Assembly: GCA_013322215.1 (NCBI GenBank)
Contig: JAAMEZ010000010.1
Location: 62,001 to 126,000, forward strand
DNA: 64,000 nt
Direction of reading: 5' to 3'
DNA from: Martinezella rhizogenes
GTDB lineage: Bacteria; Pseudomonadota; Alphaproteobacteria; Rhizobiales; Rhizobiaceae
In this document: positions 19,531 through 28,159 of the stretch, in pieces
Position numbering within the stretch: position 1 is the first letter of the stretch
Layout: each line of letters begins with the position of its first letter
Program-made: the position numbers and the translations under genes
The notes under the pieces: generated by a model
Told to the model about the DNA's origin: nothing
Seen by the model: the letters and a program-made list of their open reading frames with translations, nothing else
The model's database searches: none

Positions 19531-20166
19531 ATGAGCGGCACTCTCGTTCTCGTTCGCCACGGGCAGAGCGACTGGAATTTGAAGAATCTCTTTACCGGCT
19601 GGAAGGACCCCGATCTGACCGCGCTCGGCATCGAAGAGGCCAAGACCGGCGGCAAGGCGCTGGCCGACTACGGCATCAAGTACGATATCGCCTTCACGTC
19701 GGATCTCACCCGCGCCCAGCACACGCTCAAGATCATCCTCGATGAAATCGGACAGCAGGGCCTTGAAACGATCAAGGATCAGGCGCTGAACGAGCGCGAC
19801 TACGGCGATCTCTCCGGCCTCAACAAGGACGATGCCCGCGCCAAGTGGGGTGAGGAGCAGGTCCACATCTGGCGCCGCTCCTATGACGTTCCGCCGCCCG
19901 GCGGCGAAAGCCTGCGCGACACCGGCGCCCGCGTCTGGCCTTACTACCTGACGGAAATCCTGCCGCGCGTGCTCGCCGGCCAGAACGTGCTGGTTGCCGC
20001 CCACGGCAATTCGCTGCGTTCGCTCGTCATGGTTCTCGATCGCCTGAGCAAGGCACAGATCCTCGAGCTCAACCTCGCGACCGGCGTGCCGATGGTCTAC
20101 AAGCTCAAGGCCGACTCCACCGTCGCCTCGAAGGAAGTCCTCGGCGACATGTCCGGCGCGCATTGA
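19531..20166 (+). CDS. gpmA: 2,3-bisphosphoglycerate-dependent phosphoglycerate mutase
   Basis: The protein has 211 residues and interconverts 3- and 2-phosphoglycerate. The phospho-histidine motif is [20 protein letters not shown] at the N-terminus, the second catalytic segment is [17 protein letters not shown], and the distal His lies in [15 protein letters not shown]. It is shorter than the E. coli enzyme (250 residues), as is common in alphaproteobacteria. The ribosome site AAGGAGAAATTTT is strong. A half copy of the intergenic repeat separates it from dapB. Confidence 0.96.
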   Translation: MSGTLVLVRHGQSDWNLKNLFTGWKDPDLTALGIEEAKTGGKALADYGIKYDIAFTSDLTRAQHTLKIILDEIGQQGLETIKDQALNERDYGDLSGLNKDDARAKWGEEQVHIWRRSYDVPPPGGESLRDTGARVWPYYLTEILPRVLAGQNVLVAAHGNSLRSLVMVLDRLSKAQILELNLATGVPMVYKLKADSTVASKEVLGDMSGAH

Positions 20167-20202
20167 GCGCAAGCATTCGGGCTTGAAAGCCCCTCACCCT
20201 AG

Positions 20203-20228
20203 CCCTCTCCCCGCAAGCGGGGAGAGGG
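20203..20228. repeat. REP-like palindrome
   Basis: A perfect 12-bp stem, CCCTCTCCCCGC / GCGGGGAGAGGG, with a two-base loop, is preceded by CCCCTCACCCTAG. This is a very widespread extragenic palindrome in proteobacterial genomes. It lies between convergent gpmA and phnF and could act as a bidirectional terminator. Confidence 0.65.
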
Positions 20229-20261
20229 AATTACTTCTTCTAAAACTTTCGGCTCCCACTC

Positions 20262-20996
20262 TCAATTCTCGACGGTGAAGCGCACCCTGTCGGCGGCGAA
20301 GCGGGAAATCGAATATTGCACCGGGACATTGTCGAGATCGGCGTTCAGCGCCTGGGCGACCAGAACGATCGCGCCGGGGGATAACTGCAGGTCGGTCAGA
20401 TCGCTTTCGTCGGCATGCGTCGCGGTGATTTCGGTGACGACGCGGACATAATCCGGCACGCCAAGCTCCTTGAACGCTTTGGTGATCGATCCGGTCGCCC
20501 GATAGATCTCCGCGATGTCGCCGAAACGATCCGCCGGAAACCAGCTCGTGGCGCGCGATACCGGGCGCTGATCCGCGTGACCGAGCGTTTCGAGCCTTAC
20601 CAGCGGCGCACCGGTCTTGACCTTGAGCTGTTTGGCCAGTTCGGCGCTGGCCGCCTCTTCGCCCGATGCAAGCAATACGCTGCGGGTCTCGCGCACCTGG
20701 TCGCCGATCCCTTGCGAAAATCGCGTGCGCCTTGAAATCGGGAAACTCAGGCGCTCCTTGCGCTCGATCAGCGTCCCCCGCCCCTGCACGGCCCGGACGA
20801 TCCCTTCCTGGGCCAGCGCTGCGAGTGCGCTTCGGATCGTGTGCCTGTTGACGCCGAACTGCAGCGCCAGCGTCGTTTCCGGTGGCACCATGCCCGTCTC
20901 GTCGAAATCGCCATGATTGATGGAGGTGCGAATCCGGTCGGCAATCTGCCGCCAGAGCGCCACGCCCGTTTGTCTCTGTATCTTCTGCCCTGCCAT
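20262..20996 (-). CDS. phnF: Phosphonate regulator, GntR/HutC family
   Basis: The protein has 244 residues. The N-terminal winged helix contains GVALWRQIADRIRTSINHGDF and TLALQFGVNRHTIRSALAALAQEGIVRAVQGRGT, typical GntR. The rest is a UTRA ligand domain (PLVRLETLGHADQRPVSRATSWF...), as in PhnF. It is divergent from phnG and probably controls the phn genes through the palindrome at 21064-21081. The ATG at 20996 was chosen over an in-frame GTG at 21017, because that GTG lies inside a Pho-box-like repeat and has no ribosome site. Confidence 0.92.
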   Translation of the reverse strand: MAGQKIQRQTGVALWRQIADRIRTSINHGDFDETGMVPPETTLALQFGVNRHTIRSALAALAQEGIVRAVQGRGTLIERKERLSFPISRRTRFSQGIGDQVRETRSVLLASGEEAASAELAKQLKVKTGAPLVRLETLGHADQRPVSRATSWFPADRFGDIAEIYRATGSITKAFKELGVPDYVRVVTEITATHADESDLTDLQLSPGAIVLVAQALNADLDNVPVQYSISRFAADRVRFTVEN

Positions 20997-21010
20997 TTCG
21001 CCTACTCGCC

Positions 21011-21028
21011 CTGTCACACGCTTGTCAC
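21011..21028 (+). promoter_or_regulatory. Candidate Pho box upstream of phnG
   Basis: CTGTCAC at 21011-21017 and TTGTCAC at 21022-21028 form a direct repeat with exactly 11-bp periodicity, the architecture of PhoB sites (CTGTCAT-N4-CTGTCAT). A TA-rich stretch (TAATAAATATAAG, from 21037) lies at the distance expected for a -10 element when a Pho box replaces the -35. The site is about 70 bp ahead of the phnG start. Confidence 0.75.
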
Positions 21029-21063
21029 GACTCGCTAATAAATATAAGACTATCTTGTATGGT

Positions 21064-21081
21064 TGTCTATATCAATAGACA
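21064..21081. promoter_or_regulatory. Perfect palindrome, candidate PhnF operator
   Basis: TGTCTAT (21064-21070), spacer ATCA, ATAGACA (21075-21081) is a perfect 7-bp inverted repeat. It lies between the presumed -10 region and the phnG ribosome site, the position of a repressor operator. The core GTCTATATCAATAGAC agrees with the symmetric GT...AC sites bound by HutC-type GntR proteins. Assignment to PhnF rests on location. Confidence 0.65.
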
Positions 21082-21097
21082 TTTAGAGGAAGGCGCG

Positions 21098-21574
21098 ATG
21101 AATTCAGCACAAAGGCAGGAAGCGGCCGCACAGGAGCGTCGGGAGCGCAAGCGCGTCGCCGATCTTCTGGCGCAGGCAGAACGCGACGAACTAGAGGCAG
21201 CCTGGGAAGCATTGCCGAGCAAGCCGACGGTGCAGCCGGTGCGCGGTCCCGAAACCGGGCTCGTCATGGTGCGCGGCCGCATTGGCGGCGGCGGCTCCCC
21301 CTTCAATCTCGGCGAAGTCACGGTGACGCGCGCTACCGTCCGGCTGGCATCCAACACCATCGGCCACTCGCACGCACTTGGCACGGATCGGGAAAAGGCA
21401 CGGCTTTCAGCCATCTTCGATGCCCTCTGGCAGCAATCGGCCACGAAGGAATTCGTCGAAAAGGCTCTTCTGCAGCCGGTTGCCGAGCGTATCGCCGAAT
21501 ATGACCGCAAGCGCGCCGAAGAGACGGCAGCGACCCGCGTCGATTTCTTCACCATGGTTCGCGGAGAAGATTGA
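21098..21574 (+). CDS. phnG: C-P lyase complex subunit PhnG
   Basis: The protein has 158 residues. It is part of the PhnGHIJ core that, with PhnI, transfers phosphonate to ATP to form the ribose 1-methylphosphonate 5-triphosphate intermediate. The family motif is LVMVRGRIGGGGSPFNLGEV followed by TVTRATVRL. The ATG at 21098 has AGAGGAAGGC upstream. It is the first gene of the lyase operon, and its TGA overlaps the phnH ATG (TGATG). Confidence 0.95.
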   Translation: MNSAQRQEAAAQERRERKRVADLLAQAERDELEAAWEALPSKPTVQPVRGPETGLVMVRGRIGGGGSPFNLGEVTVTRATVRLASNTIGHSHALGTDREKARLSAIFDALWQQSATKEFVEKALLQPVAERIAEYDRKRAEETAATRVDFFTMVRGED

Positions 21575-22200
21575 TGAGCCTTTCCAGCACCCCGACCTTT
21601 GGCAACGAGGCCCTGACCGGCGGTTTCACCGATCCGGTTTTCGACGCACAGAGCGTCTTCAAGATGACGATGGACGCCATGGCGCGCCCGGGAACGTTAC
21701 AGACCGTTACGGCCGATATCGCGCCGCCGGCACCGCTCGGTATCGCTGCCGGTACCATCGGCCTCACCCTTTGCGACCATGATACGCCGGTCTGGCTCTC
21801 CAACAGCCTTGGGAGATCGAGCCTGCCGGAATGGCTGGCCTTCCACACCGGCGCGCCCGTCATTTCGGAGCGGCTGGAAGCGCATTTCGCCTTCATCGAA
21901 GCAGGCATGGCTCTTTCCTCCTTCAGCCAGTTCGGCATCGGCACCCAGGAATATCCCGATCGGTCGACGACGATCGTTCTGGAAATCGAAAGTCTGGAAG
22001 GTGGCAAGCAACTGGCGCTTTCCGGCCCCGGCATCAAGGATATCAACATGATCGCCCCGATTGGGCTGCCCGATGCGCTCTTACGCATCTGGAACGACAA
22101 TCGCGCGCTCTTCCCGCGCGGCGTCGATCTCATCCTGACGGCGGGCCGGCAATTCCTCTGCCTGCCGCGCACCATCAAGATCACCGCGACGGAGATGTGA
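21574..22200 (+). CDS. phnH: C-P lyase complex subunit PhnH
   Basis: The protein has 208 residues. It is the pseudo-transferase-fold scaffold subunit of the C-P lyase core. Typical segments are GFTDPVFDAQSVFKMTMDAM near the N-terminus and LSGPGIKDINMIAPIGLPDA in the C-terminal third, the latter with the SGPGI motif of the family. It is translationally coupled to phnG by a one-base overlap and lies three bases before phnI. Confidence 0.95.
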   Translation: MSLSSTPTFGNEALTGGFTDPVFDAQSVFKMTMDAMARPGTLQTVTADIAPPAPLGIAAGTIGLTLCDHDTPVWLSNSLGRSSLPEWLAFHTGAPVISERLEAHFAFIEAGMALSSFSQFGIGTQEYPDRSTTIVLEIESLEGGKQLALSGPGIKDINMIAPIGLPDALLRIWNDNRALFPRGVDLILTAGRQFLCLPRTIKITATEM

Positions 22201-22203
22201 CAT

Positions 22204-23313
22204 ATGTATGTTGCCGTAAAGGGTGGCGAAGCCGCCATCGCCAATGCTCACCGGCTTCTCGCCGACCGTCGCCGCGGCGACCGTTCGCTGCCGGCGCTCG
22301 GCATCGACCAGATCGTTGCGCAGCTGGCGCTCGCCGTCGACCGCGTCATGGCCGAAGCCTCGCTTTATGACCGTACGCTGGCCGCACTTGCCGTGCGCCA
22401 GGCGCGCGGCGACATGATCGAGGCGATCTTCCTGCTCAGAGCCTACCGCACGACGCTGCCGCGCTTCGGCTACTCCGAGCCGCTCGACACAGCTGCGATG
22501 AAGATCGAGCGCCGCATCTCGGCAACCTACAAGGATCTGCCCGGCGGCCAGCTTCTGGGACCGACCTTCGACTATACGCACCGCCTGCTCGACCCCAGTC
22601 TTTTGACTGACGAGCCGGTGGACGAGCCGATGCAGCGACCGGCGGAGCAAGGCCGCATCATGCGCGTCTCGGAAATTCTCGGCCAGGAAGGATTGATCGA
22701 AGGCGACGGCATCCTGCCGGTCGATCACGAGATCGGCGACCTGACCCGCGAACCGCTGGAATTTCCGATGACCCGCGACCTTCGCCTGCAGGCGCTCGCC
22801 CGCAGCGACGAAGGCTTCCTGCTGGCGCTCGGCTATTCGACCCAGCGCGGCTATGGCCGCACGCACCCCTTCACCGGCGAGATCCGTATTGGCGAAGTGG
22901 AGGTCGAATTCGATGTGCCGGAACTCGGCTTTGCCGTCTCGCTCGGCCGCATCCAGGTGACCGAATGCCAGATGGTCAACCAGTTCATGGGCTCGGCCAA
23001 GGCACCGCCGCAGTTCACCCGCGGTTATGGCCTGGTCTTCGGCCAAAGCGAGCGCAAGGCCATGGCGATGTCGCTGGTCGACCGTGCGCTGCGCGCCGAA
23101 GAACTCGGCGAAGACATCGTTGCACCGGCTCAAGACGAAGAATTCGTCATTTCCCACTCCGACAACGTGCAGGCGACCGGCTTCGTCGAACATCTGAAGC
23201 TGCCGCATTATGTCGACTTCCAGGCCGAACTCGACCTGGTGCGGCGGATGCGCCGCGATTTCGAGGCCGCTAGCGAACGCGGCATGGAACCTATGACGGA
23301 GGCAGCCGAATGA
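22204..23313 (+). CDS. phnI: C-P lyase subunit PhnI
   Basis: The protein has 369 residues. It is the catalytic subunit for displacement of adenine from ATP by phosphonate, acting with PhnG, PhnH and PhnL. It begins MYVAVKGGEAAIANAHRLLA and contains RISATYKDLPGGQLLGPTFDYTHR, GYGRTHPFTGEIRIGEVEVE and QFTRGYGLVFGQSERKAMAM, all typical of PhnI. Its stop overlaps the phnJ start as ATGA. Confidence 0.96.
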   Translation: MYVAVKGGEAAIANAHRLLADRRRGDRSLPALGIDQIVAQLALAVDRVMAEASLYDRTLAALAVRQARGDMIEAIFLLRAYRTTLPRFGYSEPLDTAAMKIERRISATYKDLPGGQLLGPTFDYTHRLLDPSLLTDEPVDEPMQRPAEQGRIMRVSEILGQEGLIEGDGILPVDHEIGDLTREPLEFPMTRDLRLQALARSDEGFLLALGYSTQRGYGRTHPFTGEIRIGEVEVEFDVPELGFAVSLGRIQVTECQMVNQFMGSAKAPPQFTRGYGLVFGQSERKAMAMSLVDRALRAEELGEDIVAPAQDEEFVISHSDNVQATGFVEHLKLPHYVDFQAELDLVRRMRRDFEAASERGMEPMTEAAE

Positions 23314-24236
23314 CCGAACTCGCCACCTACAACTTCGCCTATCTCGACGAGCAGACCAAGCGGATGATCCGTCGCGCGATCCTGAAGGCGATTTCCATTC
23401 CCGGCTATCAGGTGCCCTTCGCCTCGCGTGAAATGCCGATGCCTTACGGCTGGGGTACCGGCGGCGTGCAGCTGACGGCGGCGATCATCGGCCCGCAGGA
23501 CGTGCTGAAGGTCATCGACCAGGGCGCCGACGACACGACCAATGCCGTTTCCATCCGCGCCTTCTTCCGGAAGGTCGCCAATGTCGCCGTGACCACCCGC
23601 ACGGATGAGGCGACGATCATCCAGACGCGACATCGCATTCCGGAAGCCAAGCTCGGCCCGAACCAGGTGCTGGTCTACCAGGTGCCGATCCCGGAACCCT
23701 TGCGCTTCCTGGAGCCGCGCGAGACCGAGACGCGCAAGATGCACGCGCTTGAGGAATACGGCCTCATGCACGTGAAGCTCTACGAGGACATAGCCCGCAA
23801 CGGCCGCATCGCCACGACCTATGCCTATCCGGTCAAGGTCGCCGGCCGCTACGTGATGGACCCCTCGCCGACGCCGAAGTTCGACAATCCGAAAATGCAC
23901 CTTTCCGACGCGCTGCAGCTTTTCGGCGCCGGCCGTGAGAAGCGCATCTATGCCGTGCCGCCCTATACTGAAGTCGTCAGCCTGGATTTCGAGGATCATC
24001 CCTTCGAAGTGCAGCGCTTCGACAAGCCCTGCGCGCTCTGCGGCGCCGAGCAGGTCTATCTCGACGAGGTGATCCTCGACGACAAGGGCGGGCGCATGTT
24101 CGTCTGCTCCGATACCGATTTCTGCGAAGACCGTCGTGCCCACGGCCATGCCGGCCACATGCTGGCGTCAAATGGGCTGGCGTCAAATGGGCTCGCATCC
24201 GATGGATTGCCTGGTGACAAGGAGGCTGCTGAATGA
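23310..24236 (+). CDS. phnJ: C-P lyase, radical SAM subunit PhnJ
   Basis: The protein has 308 residues. It cleaves the carbon-phosphorus bond by radical SAM chemistry, releasing a hydrocarbon and ribose cyclic phosphate. The four conserved cysteines can be numbered exactly: C241 and C244 in CALCGAEQVYLDE, C266 and C272 in CSDTDFCED. This numbering matches the E. coli enzyme, in which three bind the Fe-S cluster and C272 is the thiyl residue. The C-terminus is odd: after HAGHM come three copies of a five-residue unit (LASNG, LASNG, LASDG) encoded by a 15-bp tandem repeat. The start overlaps phnI by four bases and the stop overlaps phnK by four. Confidence 0.97.
   Translation: MTELATYNFAYLDEQTKRMIRRAILKAISIPGYQVPFASREMPMPYGWGTGGVQLTAAIIGPQDVLKVIDQGADDTTNAVSIRAFFRKVANVAVTTRTDEATIIQTRHRIPEAKLGPNQVLVYQVPIPEPLRFLEPRETETRKMHALEEYGLMHVKLYEDIARNGRIATTYAYPVKVAGRYVMDPSPTPKFDNPKMHLSDALQLFGAGREKRIYAVPPYTEVVSLDFEDHPFEVQRFDKPCALCGAEQVYLDEVILDDKGGRMFVCSDTDFCEDRRAHGHAGHMLASNGLASNGLASDGLPGDKEAAE
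24162..24206 (+). repeat. 15-bp tandem repeat at the 3' end of phnJ
   Basis: Two identical units CTGGCGTCAAATGGG are followed by a diverged third, CTCGCATCCGATGGA. All are in frame, and each encodes Leu-Ala-Ser-Asn/Asp-Gly. They extend the PhnJ tail past the conserved fold without disturbing the frame. Confidence 0.9.
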
Positions 24237-25009
24237 GTGACTCACCTCTCCTGAAGGTCAAGGACATCTCGAAATTCTACGGCAGCCGCATCGGCTGCCG
24301 CGATGTGTCCTTCGAGCTTTGGCCCGGCGAAGTTCTCGCCATCGTCGGCGAATCCGGCTCCGGCAAGACGACGCTCCTCAACTGCATCTCGACGCGGCTG
24401 CTGCCGACGACAGGCAGCGTTGAATATCACATGCGCGACGAGACCTATCGCGACCTGTTCCGCATGAACGAAGCTGAACGTCGCTTCCTGATGCGGACCG
24501 ACTGGGGCTTCGTGCATCAGAACCCGGCCGACGGCCTGCGCATGACGGTTTCGGCCGGCGCCAATGTCGGCGAGCGGCTAATGGCGATCGGCAACCGCCA
24601 CTACGGCAACATCCGCAATACCGCCATCGACTGGCTGGAGCGGGTCGAGATCGATGCCGACCGCATCGACGACCAGCCACGCGCCTTCTCCGGCGGCATG
24701 CGCCAGCGCCTGCAGATCGCCCGCAACCTGGTGACTGCCCCACGCCTCGTCTTCATGGATGAGCCGACCGGCGGTCTCGACGTGTCCGTGCAGGCCCGTC
24801 TGCTCGACCTCGTGCGCGGCCTCGTCAACGATCTCGGCCTTTCGGCGATCATCGTGACGCACGACCTCGCCGTCGCCCGCCTTCTGTCGCATCGCATGAT
24901 GGTGATGAAGGACGGACAGGTGATCGAGCACGGTCTGACCGACCGCGTGCTCGACGATCCGCGCGAACCCTATACGCAACTGCTGGTCTCTTCGATCCTG
25001 CAGGTCTGA
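24233..25009 (+). CDS. phnK: C-P lyase system ATPase-like subunit PhnK
   Basis: The protein has 258 residues of the ABC ATPase fold. Walker A is [13 protein letters not shown], the signature is FSGGMRQRLQIARNL, and Walker B is LVFMDEPTGGLD. PhnK has no permease partner in this cluster; in E. coli it docks on the PhnGHIJ core rather than driving transport. It ends with EPYTQLLVSSILQV, similar to peptide-transporter ATPases. phnL follows nine bases later. Confidence 0.95.
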   Translation: MSDSPLLKVKDISKFYGSRIGCRDVSFELWPGEVLAIVGESGSGKTTLLNCISTRLLPTTGSVEYHMRDETYRDLFRMNEAERRFLMRTDWGFVHQNPADGLRMTVSAGANVGERLMAIGNRHYGNIRNTAIDWLERVEIDADRIDDQPRAFSGGMRQRLQIARNLVTAPRLVFMDEPTGGLDVSVQARLLDLVRGLVNDLGLSAIIVTHDLAVARLLSHRMMVMKDGQVIEHGLTDRVLDDPREPYTQLLVSSILQV

Positions 25010-25018
25010 GGAAGAAAC

Positions 25019-25726
25019 ATGGCAACCCCACTCGTCGTTTCCGAAGTCTTCAAAAGCTTCACCATGCATCTGCGCGATGGCATTCGCCTGCCAGTCGTTG
25101 CCGATGTCTCCTTCTCCGTCGCCTCGGGCGAATGCGTCGTGCTCGGTGGCCCATCGGGCATCGGCAAGAGCTCGCTGCTGAAAATGATCTACGGCAATTA
25201 TGCTGTCGACAGCGGCCAGATCCTCGTCACGCACAGGGGCAGGATCGTCGATCTTGCCACAGCCGATCCGCGTACCGTGCTCGACGTGCGTCGCCAGACC
25301 ATGGGCTATGTCAGCCAGTTCCTGCGCACCGTGCCCCGCGTTGCCGCCATCGATGTGGTTGCCGAGCCGTTGGTGGCCCGTGGCGTGACCGTCGCCGATG
25401 CACGCGACAGGGCAGCCGAGCTGCTGGCGCAGCTGAACCTGCCGCAGGAACTCTGGCAGCTGCCGCCAGCCACCTTCTCCGGTGGCGAGCAGCAGCGCGT
25501 CAACATCGCACGCGGTTTCATCACCGACCACGCCATCCTGCTGCTCGACGAACCCACGGCGTCGCTCGATGCCCGCAACCGGGCCGTTGTCGTCGACATG
25601 ATCGAGCAGAAGAAGGAGGCCGGTGTCGCCCTTCTCGGCATCTTCCATGATGAAGAGGTGCGCGAGGCCGTCGGCAGCCGCATTCTCGACGTCTCGCAGT
25701 TCTCGCCGCGGAAGGCCGCCGCATGA
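25019..25726 (+). CDS. phnL: C-P lyase system ATPase-like subunit PhnL
   Basis: The protein has 235 residues, the second ABC ATPase-fold protein required for phosphonate breakdown. Walker A is [14 protein letters not shown], the signature is [15 protein letters not shown], and Walker B is [12 protein letters not shown]. The [20 protein letters not shown] segment is typical of PhnL. Its stop overlaps the next start by four bases (ATGA), so the hexapeptide acyltransferase gene belongs to the same operon. Confidence 0.95.
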   Translation: MATPLVVSEVFKSFTMHLRDGIRLPVVADVSFSVASGECVVLGGPSGIGKSSLLKMIYGNYAVDSGQILVTHRGRIVDLATADPRTVLDVRRQTMGYVSQFLRTVPRVAAIDVVAEPLVARGVTVADARDRAAELLAQLNLPQELWQLPPATFSGGEQQRVNIARGFITDHAILLLDEPTASLDARNRAVVVDMIEQKKEAGVALLGIFHDEEVREAVGSRILDVSQFSPRKAAA

Positions 25727-26340
25727 GCCGCAAACTGGGCGAGACGCCCTTCATCAGCCCCTCGGCGAGCGTCAACAATTCGACGCTCGGCCGTTATACC
25801 GAAGTGTCCGATCGCTGCCGGATCGATGAGGTCGAGATCGGCGACTATTCCTACATCATGCAGGATGGCGTGGTCTGGTGCGCGACGATCGGCAAATTCG
25901 TCAACATCGCCGCTGCCGTGCGCATCAACGCCACCAACCATCCGACATGGCGCGCCACGCTGCATCATTTCACCTATCGCGCTGCCGATTATTGGCCTGA
26001 CGCCGATATGGAGACCGATTTCTTCACCTGGCGGCGCGACAACCGGGTCGTGATCGGCCATGACGTCTGGATCGGCCATGGCGCCACCGTGCTACCTGGC
26101 GTGACTGTCGGCAACGGTGCCGTCATCGGCGCCGGCGCCGTCGTCTCCAAGGACGTCGCGCCCTATACCATCGTCGGCGGCGTTCCGGCCAAGCTCATCC
26201 GCGAGCGCTTCACGGCCAAGGTCGGGGCACGCATGGACAAGCTCTCATGGTGGGACTGGGATCACGACCGTCTGCGCACGGCGCTTGCGGACTTCCGTGC
26301 CCTTTCGGCGGAGGAATTTCTGGATCGCTACGACGCCTGA
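25723..26340 (+). CDS. Hexapeptide-repeat acyltransferase of phosphonate operons
   Basis: The protein has 205 residues. It is a left-handed beta-helix transferase with hexapeptide repeats ([20 protein letters not shown], then [20 protein letters not shown]) and an active-site His region [19 protein letters not shown]. This subgroup of the chloramphenicol/xenobiotic acetyltransferase family is found almost only in phn operons. It may acetylate aminoalkylphosphonates, as PhnO does by another fold, but that is inference. It is the last clear gene of the phnG operon. Confidence 0.88.
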   Translation: MSRKLGETPFISPSASVNNSTLGRYTEVSDRCRIDEVEIGDYSYIMQDGVVWCATIGKFVNIAAAVRINATNHPTWRATLHHFTYRAADYWPDADMETDFFTWRRDNRVVIGHDVWIGHGATVLPGVTVGNGAVIGAGAVVSKDVAPYTIVGGVPAKLIRERFTAKVGARMDKLSWWDWDHDRLRTALADFRALSAEEFLDRYDA

Positions 26341-26434
26341 GGCTATTTTTCGCCCTGATCGGGCTTGCATGGGGCCGACGGGCGTTCCAGCCTCAAGCGA
26401 TCCGTCGAGCCCGGTATAAGGGAGGCCTTTTTTC

Positions 26435-26989
26435 ATGGCAAAGCAGTTTTCCAGCATCGATGACAGGCTGCGCGATTTCATCGCGCGCCAGCACATCTTC
26501 TTCACGGCATCGGCAACCTCGGAGTCCCGAGTCAATGTTTCGCCGCGCGAAACGCTGTGCCTGCGCATCATCTCCCCGAATGCCGCCATCTATCTCGACC
26601 GCACCGGCAGCGGCAACGAGACGTCAGCGCATATGAAGGCGGATGGACGGTTGACCATCATGTTCTGCGCGGTCGAGGGACCGCCGATGATCTTGCGGCT
26701 TTACGGTCGTGGCCGGATCATCCATCGATCGTCGCCCGAATATCGTGAATTGCTGCACGATCATTATGCCGGCGAAGAGCCGCTCGGCGCGCGGCAGATC
26801 GTGCGGCTGGACTTCGATCTCGTACAGACATCCTGCGGCTTCGGTGTGCCGCTCTTCGCTTATGAAGGTGAGCGGCCGAGCCTGGATCAGTGGGCGAAAG
26901 CCAAGGGTCCTGATGGCATTGAAGAATACCGGCGCGAGAAGAATAGCCTCAGCATGGACGGCCTGCCGACCGGCATGTTTGACGGCTAA
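26435..26989 (+). CDS. Pyridoxamine 5'-phosphate oxidase-fold flavoprotein
   Basis: The protein has 184 residues of the FMN-binding split-barrel (PPOX) type. The N-terminal part FIARQHIFFTASATSESRVN, then YLDRTGSGNETSAHMKADGR, and LRLYGRGRIIHRSSPEY outline the barrel. Substrate is unknown; this subgroup is usually annotated only as PPOX-class. It sits 94 bp after the phnL/hexapeptide operon and ahead of phnC, on the same strand, with its own ribosome site (GGGAGG). It may be a bystander or may serve phosphonate metabolism. Confidence 0.8.
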   Translation: MAKQFSSIDDRLRDFIARQHIFFTASATSESRVNVSPRETLCLRIISPNAAIYLDRTGSGNETSAHMKADGRLTIMFCAVEGPPMILRLYGRGRIIHRSSPEYRELLHDHYAGEEPLGARQIVRLDFDLVQTSCGFGVPLFAYEGERPSLDQWAKAKGPDGIEEYRREKNSLSMDGLPTGMFDG

Positions 26990-27036
26990 ACTTAAGGAAA
27001 ACCCTCAGCCGGCTAATCTTGCAAAATCGGCGAGAA

Positions 27037-27065
27037 TTGTAACAGCAGTTACATAAAACTGACAT
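27037..27065 (+). promoter_or_regulatory. Candidate Pho box / palindrome upstream of phnC
   Basis: Three 7-base units lie at exact 11-bp steps: TTGTAAC (27037), GTTACAT (27048) and CTGACAT (27059), the last two separated by AAAA. This fits a degenerate PhoB array. The first two also form a perfect inverted repeat, TGTAAC-AGCA-GTTACA, so another regulator is possible. The element lies about 150 bp ahead of the phnC start. Confidence 0.5.
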
Positions 27066-27112
27066 TGGAGCTTCATGAAGCGGGACTAATCGGTTGCCTT
27101 GTGGTTGGCGCC

Positions 27113-27145
27113 AGCCCCCTCGAAACTCCCTTCGAGGCAGGGGCT
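27113..27145 (+). other. Hairpin in the phnC leader
   Basis: AGCCCC (27113) pairs with GGGGCT (27140) and CTCGAA pairs with TTCGAG inside it, giving a long stem with a small bulge and an ACTCCC loop. There is no T-run, so it is not a terminator. It lies about 70 bp before the phnC ATG and would be part of the leader RNA if transcription starts at the upstream Pho-like element. Confidence 0.5.
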
Positions 27146-27212
27146 CGCGCCCATTCTTAGCACCGGTAACGCTGAAATTTTTGCAGCCCGGCAGCCGCGA
27201 AAGGGAAGCATT

Positions 27213-28067
27213 ATGTTCGAACTCAGGAATGTCTCGCGCCGGTTTGGAAACAAGCTTGCTGTCGATTCCGTGACTTTGGACATACCGCAGGGACAGATGG
27301 TCGGCGTCATCGGCCGTTCCGGCGCCGGCAAGTCCACCCTGCTGCGCATGATCAACCGTCTGGCTGACCCGAGCTCCGGCTCGATCCATTTTTCCGGCGT
27401 TGAAGTGTCGAAGCTCACCGGCCGCGCGCTGCGCAGCTGGCAGCGCGACTGCGCCATGATCTTCCAGCAGTTCAACCTCGTGCCGCGTCTCGACGTACTG
27501 ACCAATGTCATGCTCGGCCGCCTCAACCATCGTTCCACCACGCTGAGTCTCCTCTCCGTCTTCACCCGCGAAGAGCGCATCGAAGCCATTGCCGCGCTGG
27601 AGCGCCTCGGCATCGAGCAGACGGCCCTGCAGATGGCCGGCACGCTTTCCGGCGGCCAGCAGCAGCGCGTTGCGATCTGCCGCGCATTGATGCAGCAGCC
27701 GAAGATGATGCTGGCCGACGAGCCGATCGCCTCCCTCGATCCGCTCAACGCCAAGATCGTCATGGACGCGCTGCGGGATATCAACGAGCGCGAAGGCATC
27801 ACCGTCATCACCAACCTGCACACGCTCGATACCGCCCGCAACTATTGCGAGCGCATCGTCGGCATGGCCGCCGGCAAGGTCGTCTTCGACGGCAAGCCGG
27901 CAGATCTGACGGCGGCCGCCGTCAAGGAAATCTACGGCACCGACAAGGATGGCGCCGGGATCGACGAGAGCATGACTTCAACGTCGATCAACATTGCCGA
28001 TCCGGCCGCGCAAGCCGCGGCAACCGAATCTGCTGGCCCGCAACCGCTGGCACTGGCCGGTCTCTGA
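27213..28067 (+). CDS. phnC: Phosphonate ABC importer ATPase
   Basis: The protein has 284 residues. Walker A is [17 protein letters not shown], the signature is [15 protein letters not shown], and Walker B is [12 protein letters not shown]. The [21 protein letters not shown]-loop segment is characteristic of PhnC. The C-terminus carries about 30 extra residues rich in Ala/Ser. The start at 27213 has AAGGGAAG upstream; the frame is open further upstream but runs through the leader hairpin. It powers PhnE permeases for import of phosphonates (and possibly phosphate, as in the rhizobial PhoCDET system). Confidence 0.95.
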   Translation: MFELRNVSRRFGNKLAVDSVTLDIPQGQMVGVIGRSGAGKSTLLRMINRLADPSSGSIHFSGVEVSKLTGRALRSWQRDCAMIFQQFNLVPRLDVLTNVMLGRLNHRSTTLSLLSVFTREERIEAIAALERLGIEQTALQMAGTLSGGQQQRVAICRALMQQPKMMLADEPIASLDPLNAKIVMDALRDINEREGITVITNLHTLDTARNYCERIVGMAAGKVVFDGKPADLTAAAVKEIYGTDKDGAGIDESMTSTSINIADPAAQAAATESAGPQPLALAGL

Positions 28068-28159
28068 GAGGGACGGCCGGGATCGAAGGCCCGCGTCAAG
28101 GGCGCATTTCTTCTAGACCGAAGGCATCCGGGGACACCGGTTAATCAGGAGACGAACCC

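Noticed and set aside
27037..27053. The palindrome TGTAAC-AGCA-GTTACA as a PhnF operator
   Set aside because: Its arms differ from the TGTCTAT/ATAGACA palindrome at phnG, so a shared regulator is not supported by sequence; recorded only as a Pho-like or unassigned element.
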